A DNA stretch of 38,445 nucleotides. Origin: Halobacteriales archaeon QS_1_69_70. GTDB taxonomy: Archaea; Halobacteriota; Halobacteria; Halobacteriales; Haloarculaceae. The translations under genes and the position numbers were made by a program. The notes below the pieces were generated by a model. It was not told where the DNA came from, ran no database searches, and saw nothing but the letters and a program-made list of their open reading frames with translations. Shown one piece after another: positions 34,980-38,445 of this stretch (positions are counted from its first letter, which is position 1; the number at the start of each line of letters is the position of its first letter). The stretch lies in the NCBI GenBank assembly GCA_003021005.1, contig PXRI01000007.1, positions 2,155 to 40,599 on the forward strand, given 5' to 3'.

Positions 34980-35672
34980 TCAGAACCGCTCGTCGATCTC
35001 GGCGGTCGTCTCACGGATGACCCGGCGCTCGGCCAGCCGCATCGAGCGCAGGGCCTCCTCGGTGTACTCCACCTCGATCTCCGGCAGCCGGCCCACCAGC
35101 AATCCGCCACCGAGCACCTCGCCCGGGTCGATGGCGGTCGTCATCCGGAACGCGCCGTGGTGGGCGTCCATGGGGTCGGTGAAGGCGAAGTGGTCCTCGA
35201 CGAGATCGGTCATCTCGCCGCGGTCGTAGGCCGTCCCGGCGGCCTGCCAGAAGTCCGCTTCCGGCGCCTCGACGAGGGGTCTGACGGCCGCGGCGAGGTT
35301 GCGCTGGCGGTCGAGGAGCCGCTCCGTGACCGCCTCGCGGCGGTCGGGTGCCAGGTCGGGGCGGAGGTTGGCGGCGTAGACGTCGGACGCGAGGATGGCG
35401 TCGCGATGGGCGTCGATGGCGTCGTCGGCCGCGACGGCGTCCAACAGGACGTCGAACTGGTCGAGTATCTGTTCCCGGTAGGCGGCGAGTTCCGGGGCGA
35501 CGACGTGCCGGCGGACCGCCTCGGAGTCCTCCAGCAGGCGGTCGAGCACCGTGCCGCCCGGGCCGCCCCCGCCGGCCCGGAGGGCGTTGGCGACGCTGAA
35601 CTCGGCTTCCGTGTAGGCCAGCGCGTCGTCGACGAAGTCCTCGAACCCGCTCCGGGCTGCCTGCCGCGTCAC
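34980..35672 (-). CDS. conserved helical hypothetical protein
   Basis: This 230-aa protein is read from a GTG at 35672 (VTRQAARSGFEDFVDDALAY). I do not recognise the family with certainty. It is mostly alpha-helical and acidic. It has an Ala/Asp-rich helix pair (LLEDSEAVRRHVVAPELAAYREQILDQFDVLLDAV), a DRRE...LLDRQRNLAAAV helix, a DLVEDHFAFTDPMDAHHGAFRMTT segment with paired His, and a beta-rich end (GRLPEIEVEYTEEALRSM). There are no membrane segments. It converges with polD2 with a 96-base gap. A longer upstream start is possible but adds only Arg/Pro-rich residues. Confidence 0.65.
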   Translation of the reverse strand: MTRQAARSGFEDFVDDALAYTEAEFSVANALRAGGGGPGGTVLDRLLEDSEAVRRHVVAPELAAYREQILDQFDVLLDAVAADDAIDAHRDAILASDVYAANLRPDLAPDRREAVTERLLDRQRNLAAAVRPLVEAPEADFWQAAGTAYDRGEMTDLVEDHFAFTDPMDAHHGAFRMTTAIDPGEVLGGGLLVGRLPEIEVEYTEEALRSMRLAERRVIRETTAEIDERF

Positions 35673-35758
35673 GGACGGTCCTTCGGGTCCGGTCGGTGAT
35701 GTAGCTGACGGCGGCGACCGGGCGGGGGCGCCGGGTGGCCGGCGCGTGGCGGGCGGTT

Positions 35759-36226
35759 TCAGTCGTCGGGGCCGTCCCACCGGACGATGGTCTTCGTCTG
35801 CCCACCGTCCTCGGCCTCCCAGACCACGCGGAGCGTCTGGTCGGCGTCCACCGCGACGTCGATGCTGTCGCCGGTCGAGACCGTGGAGGCGCTGGCGTCG
35901 CAGTCCTGCCACTCGGCTTCACCCGCGTCCGTGATGAATAACAGCTGGTCCCCGTCGATGGCCTCGCCGGACTCATGGGCGACGGTCAGCGTGCCGGCGT
36001 CGCCGTCATCGGTCAGGGCCCCGTTGCACTCCCCGTCGTCAGTCGTGTCGGCATCGTACTCGAACCCGAACGACGTCTGCGGCGTCGACTGCCCGAACCG
36101 GTCGGTAAAGCCCACTGCGACCGTCCCGACGATCGCCGCGAGGATGACCGTGATGCCGACCATGAGGACGACGCCGACGACCGGCGGGACGGCGCGGTCG
36201 TCGCCGACGAACGGGGGTAGCTCCAT
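35759..36226 (-). CDS. archaeal type IV pilin (DUF1628-type N-domain)
   Basis: This 155-aa protein starts at MELPPFVGDDRAVPPVVGVV (ATG 36226). The N-terminus is a class III signal: short, charged, then DDRAVPPVVG and a continuous hydrophobic helix (VLMVGITVILAAIVGTVAVGF, about 18-38). It would be cut by PibD and assembled into a pilus. The rest is an acidic beta-rich head with two Cys (DGECNG about 66, WQDCDA about 109) that could pair. It ends IVRWDGPDD. TATA element TTTATAC at 36261-36267 is about 36-42 bases upstream. No pil ATPase genes are nearby, so it would be an orphan pilin using a core elsewhere. Confidence 0.85.
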   Translation of the reverse strand: MELPPFVGDDRAVPPVVGVVLMVGITVILAAIVGTVAVGFTDRFGQSTPQTSFGFEYDADTTDDGECNGALTDDGDAGTLTVAHESGEAIDGDQLLFITDAGEAEWQDCDASASTVSTGDSIDVAVDADQTLRVVWEAEDGGQTKTIVRWDGPDD

Positions 36227-36260
36227 CGGTGACTCTCGCGGGCCGGTATGGGTGTGGTAC

Positions 36261-36267
36261 GTATAAA
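36261..36267 (-). promoter_or_regulatory. TATA box of the pilin gene
   Basis: TTTATAC on the minus strand in a GC-rich spacer suggests a leader of about 10 nt before ATG 36226. Confidence 0.5.
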
Positions 36268-36478
36268 CGTGCGGTGATTGACAGGTGCCTGGCGGTCCCC
36301 CGGCGCGTCGGTGGTCCCCGAACGGCGCCGGGGGTGTTCCCCCGACTGCTCCACCTGGTATCGAGGTGAGCGTGCGGTGCCCTACGGGGCGGTCCTCGAC
36401 CGTGAAGTCCTCGACCCGCAGGCGTGTGGGTCGCTCGCCGATGGAGTTTTGCCGAACGGTGGCGACACCCCGGCGTAG

Positions 36479-38445
36479 ATGGAGCTGGAGGAGCTGGAGG
36501 CCGTCCCCGGCGTCGGCGGGAAGACCGCAGAGCGGCTGGCCGAGCTGGAGGATCCCGAGGGCGCGCTCGCCGCGGGCGATGTCGCCGCCCTCTCGCGGGC
36601 GCCGGACGTCAGCGAGGCCCGCGCGGCCCGGATCGCCCGGGCCGCCATCCGGCACCGCCACGACGACGACGGCGAGTTCCTCGCGACCGAGCGCGCCGCG
36701 GAGATCCACGACGCCGCCCTCGAATTGCTCGCCGCGCGGGCGGTGACCGACTACGCCGAAAAGCGGCTCCAGACGTTCTACCCCAGCGCCGCCGCCTCCC
36801 GGATCGAGGAGGCACAGTCGTTCGCCCGCGGCGCCGTCGAGCGGACGGCGACCGACGCGGTCCTGGCGGCACTCGAAGACGTCGCGCCGCTGTCGCCGCC
36901 GCCGGACGTCCGGGTCCGTGACCGCTGTGTCGCGACCGGCGACGCCGAAACCTACGCCGCCGCCCAGGAGGCCGTCCCGGAACTCAGCGTCGAACTGGTC
37001 GAGGACGCCCGCGCCGTCGCCGACCTCGCCCGCGGCTACGCGACGGTCGTAGTCCTGGACGACTCCTTCGGCGGCATCGACGTCGCCGGCGACGTCCGCG
37101 TCGACCCGGGCGCGCTCGAGGACCCCGCCGCGCTGGTACCCGAACGGACGCTCTCGTTCTTCGCGCGGAACCGCGACCGGATCCGCGCCGCCGCCGACGT
37201 CCACCGCGCCGCCGACCTGCCGGCGCCCTGCGACCTGGACACACTCGACGACGCCCTCGCACGGCTGGCCGAGGACGGCACCGTCGCCGACGACGGGGCG
37301 CTGGACGCGCTCGACGACGCCATCGACGACCTGGACGCCGCCGTCTCGCTCGCCGAGAGCGTCGCCGAGGACCACCTGCGGGAGGTCCTCGAGCGGCGGG
37401 ACGTCACCATCGAGGGCGCGGACCTCCTCTCGCTCGTCGAACGCGGCGCCGGCGTCGACTCGCTGCTCCAGCGTGAACTCGCCGACGAGTACGCGACAGC
37501 GGTCGAGGCGGCCCGCGAGCACCTCCTCGACGCACTCGGCCTGGCCGACCACGCGGACCACGGCCTCGACGACCACGCCCCCATCGCCCGGCAGGCCTTC
37601 GACGAGACGCCCTCCTACCCCGTCGAGCACGACGAGCAGGCGGTCGAGCGCCTCCGCGAGGCCCTCACCGCCGACCGGGACCGCCGCGCCACCCGGCTCA
37701 AGCGCGAGCTCGCCGACGAGTTGCGGGCGATGCGGGCGCCGGCGCGGACGCTCGTCGAGGCGGCGCTCGAACTCGACGTGGAACTCGCCGTCTCGCGGTT
37801 CGCCCGCGAGTTCGACTGCACCTTCCCGACCTTCGAGGGTCGCGGCGTCGCCGTCGAGGGCGGCCGCTCGCCTCTGCTCGAGGTCCCAATCGAGGACGTC
37901 GAGCCGGTCGACTACGCGGTCGCCGGCACCGCCCTCCTGTCCGGCGTCAACAGCGGCGGGAAGACCTCTACGCTTGACCTCCTCGCGCTGGTCGTCGTCC
38001 TCGCCCAGATGGGCCTCCCCGTTCCGGCCGACGACGTCCGCGTAGAGCGCTTCGAGGCGCTGCACTACCAGGCGAAGACCCAGGGGACGCTCTCGGCCGG
38101 TGCCTTCGAGACCACCCTCCGGGAGTTCGGATCGCTCGTCGCCGGCGACCGGCGCCGGCTCGTCCTCGTGGACGAACTCGAGTCCATCACCGAGCCCGGC
38201 GCGAGCGCGGTCATCATCGCCGGCATCCTCGAACAGCTCGCCGACAGCGACGCGACGGCGGTGTTCGTCTCCCACCTCGCCGGCGAGATCCGGGCGGCCG
38301 CCAACACGGACGTTACGGTCGACGGCATCGAGGCGCTCGGCCTCGAGGACGGCGAGCTCCTGGTGGACCGCTCGCCGGTGAAGGACCACCTCGCCCGGTC
38401 GACGCCGGAGCTCATCGTCGAGAAACTCGCCGCGGAGGACGGCCA
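36479..38445 (+). CDS. MutS-family ATPase with N-terminal helix-hairpin-helix (3' end outside window)
   Basis: ATG 36479 opens a frame that runs to the right edge (655 full codons). The N-terminus has a helix-hairpin-helix (LEAVPGVGGKTAERLAEL, residues 6-23). The middle is helical like MutS domain III/clamp. The C-terminal ATPase has Walker A LLSGVNSGGKTSTLD (about 485-499), a QAKTQGTLSAGAFETTLREF segment in the signature position and Walker B RRLVLVDELESITEP (about 560), then VFVSHLAGEI. There is no mismatch-recognition domain I (no FxE motif), so it belongs to the MutS2/MutS5-like archaeal group that more likely handles branched DNA than mismatches. No Smr domain is seen before the edge. 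Confidence 0.85.
   Translation, partial: MELEELEAVPGVGGKTAERLAELEDPEGALAAGDVAALSRAPDVSEARAARIARAAIRHRHDDDGEFLATERAAEIHDAALELLAARAVTDYAEKRLQTFYPSAAASRIEEAQSFARGAVERTATDAVLAALEDVAPLSPPPDVRVRDRCVATGDAETYAAAQEAVPELSVELVEDARAVADLARGYATVVVLDDSFGGIDVAGDVRVDPGALEDPAALVPERTLSFFARNRDRIRAAADVHRAADLPAPCDLDTLDDALARLAEDGTVADDGALDALDDAIDDLDAAVSLAESVAEDHLREVLERRDVTIEGADLLSLVERGAGVDSLLQRELADEYATAVEAAREHLLDALGLADHADHGLDDHAPIARQAFDETPSYPVEHDEQAVERLREALTADRDRRATRLKRELADELRAMRAPARTLVEAALELDVELAVSRFAREFDCTFPTFEGRGVAVEGGRSPLLEVPIEDVEPVDYAVAGTALLSGVNSGGKTSTLDLLALVVVLAQMGLPVPADDVRVERFEALHYQAKTQGTLSAGAFETTLREFGSLVAGDRRRLVLVDELESITEPGASAVIIAGILEQLADSDATAVFVSHLAGEIRAAANTDVTVDGIEALGLEDGELLVDRSPVKDHLARSTPELIVEKLAAEDG

Noticed and set aside
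1-38445. tRNA, rRNA or insertion-sequence genes
   Set aside because: I searched by eye for TTCGAA-type T-loops and transposase motifs and found none convincing outside coding regions; a tRNAscan or ISfinder run would settle it.

Overview
The window is chromosomal DNA of a halophilic archaeon (class Halobacteria). The evidence is high GC with strong C/G at third codon positions, acidic proteins, many leaderless genes with a TATA box 25-30 bases before the start codon, and archaeal markers: PolD, PriL, Hjc, Hel308, the KEOPS subunit Cgi121, an ER-type signal peptidase and a type IV pilin. The malate dehydrogenase looks most like those I remember from Haloarcula relatives, but I cannot assign a genus.

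Layout. 1-3.7 kb: a Tat-exported protein cut by the left edge, a cytochrome-b-like membrane protein with almost no haem ligands, primase large subunit, and two small proteins, with an origin-recognition-box (ORB) pair between them. 3.8-11.3 kb: Hjc, a disrupted uvrB, a membrane protein, a winged-helix regulator, an SPFH protein and uvrC. 11.3-22 kb: malate dehydrogenase, a 37-codon ORF, a large calcium-repeat surface protein, a 3Fe-4S-type ferredoxin, divergent ornithine-cyclodeaminase-like and FAD amine oxidoreductase genes, a DUF547 protein and a large sensor kinase. 22-26 kb: hel308-cgi121, a frameshifted DUF5789-like gene, a GC-rich repeat block and an AbrB-type protein. 26-35 kb: signal peptidase diverging from polD1 (DP1), a 23-bp periodic array, a 53-aa protein, a PPC/DUF296 protein and polD2 (DP2) carrying an intein. 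35-38.4 kb: a conserved hypothetical protein, a pilin and a MutS-family ATPase cut by the right edge.

DNA replication and repair dominate: priL, hjc, uvrB, uvrC, hel308, polD1, polD2 and mutS-like lie within 38 kb. Both subunits of the replicative polymerase PolD are here, and ORB-like sequences lie beside priL and as an inverted pair inside the polD1 coding sequence. A strict 23-bp degenerate tandem array follows polD1. I consider these non-coding or dual-use signals the best candidates for something undescribed.

The window also has a family of GC-rich repeats found both between genes and inside coding sequences (UvrC middle, SPFH tail), where they keep the reading frame. Three genes have broken frames. 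uvrB and polD2 have each lost about 90-120 bases of conserved core, and the DUF5789-like gene has lost about one base. Because DP2 should be essential, assembly or sequencing error must be excluded before calling these real mutations.
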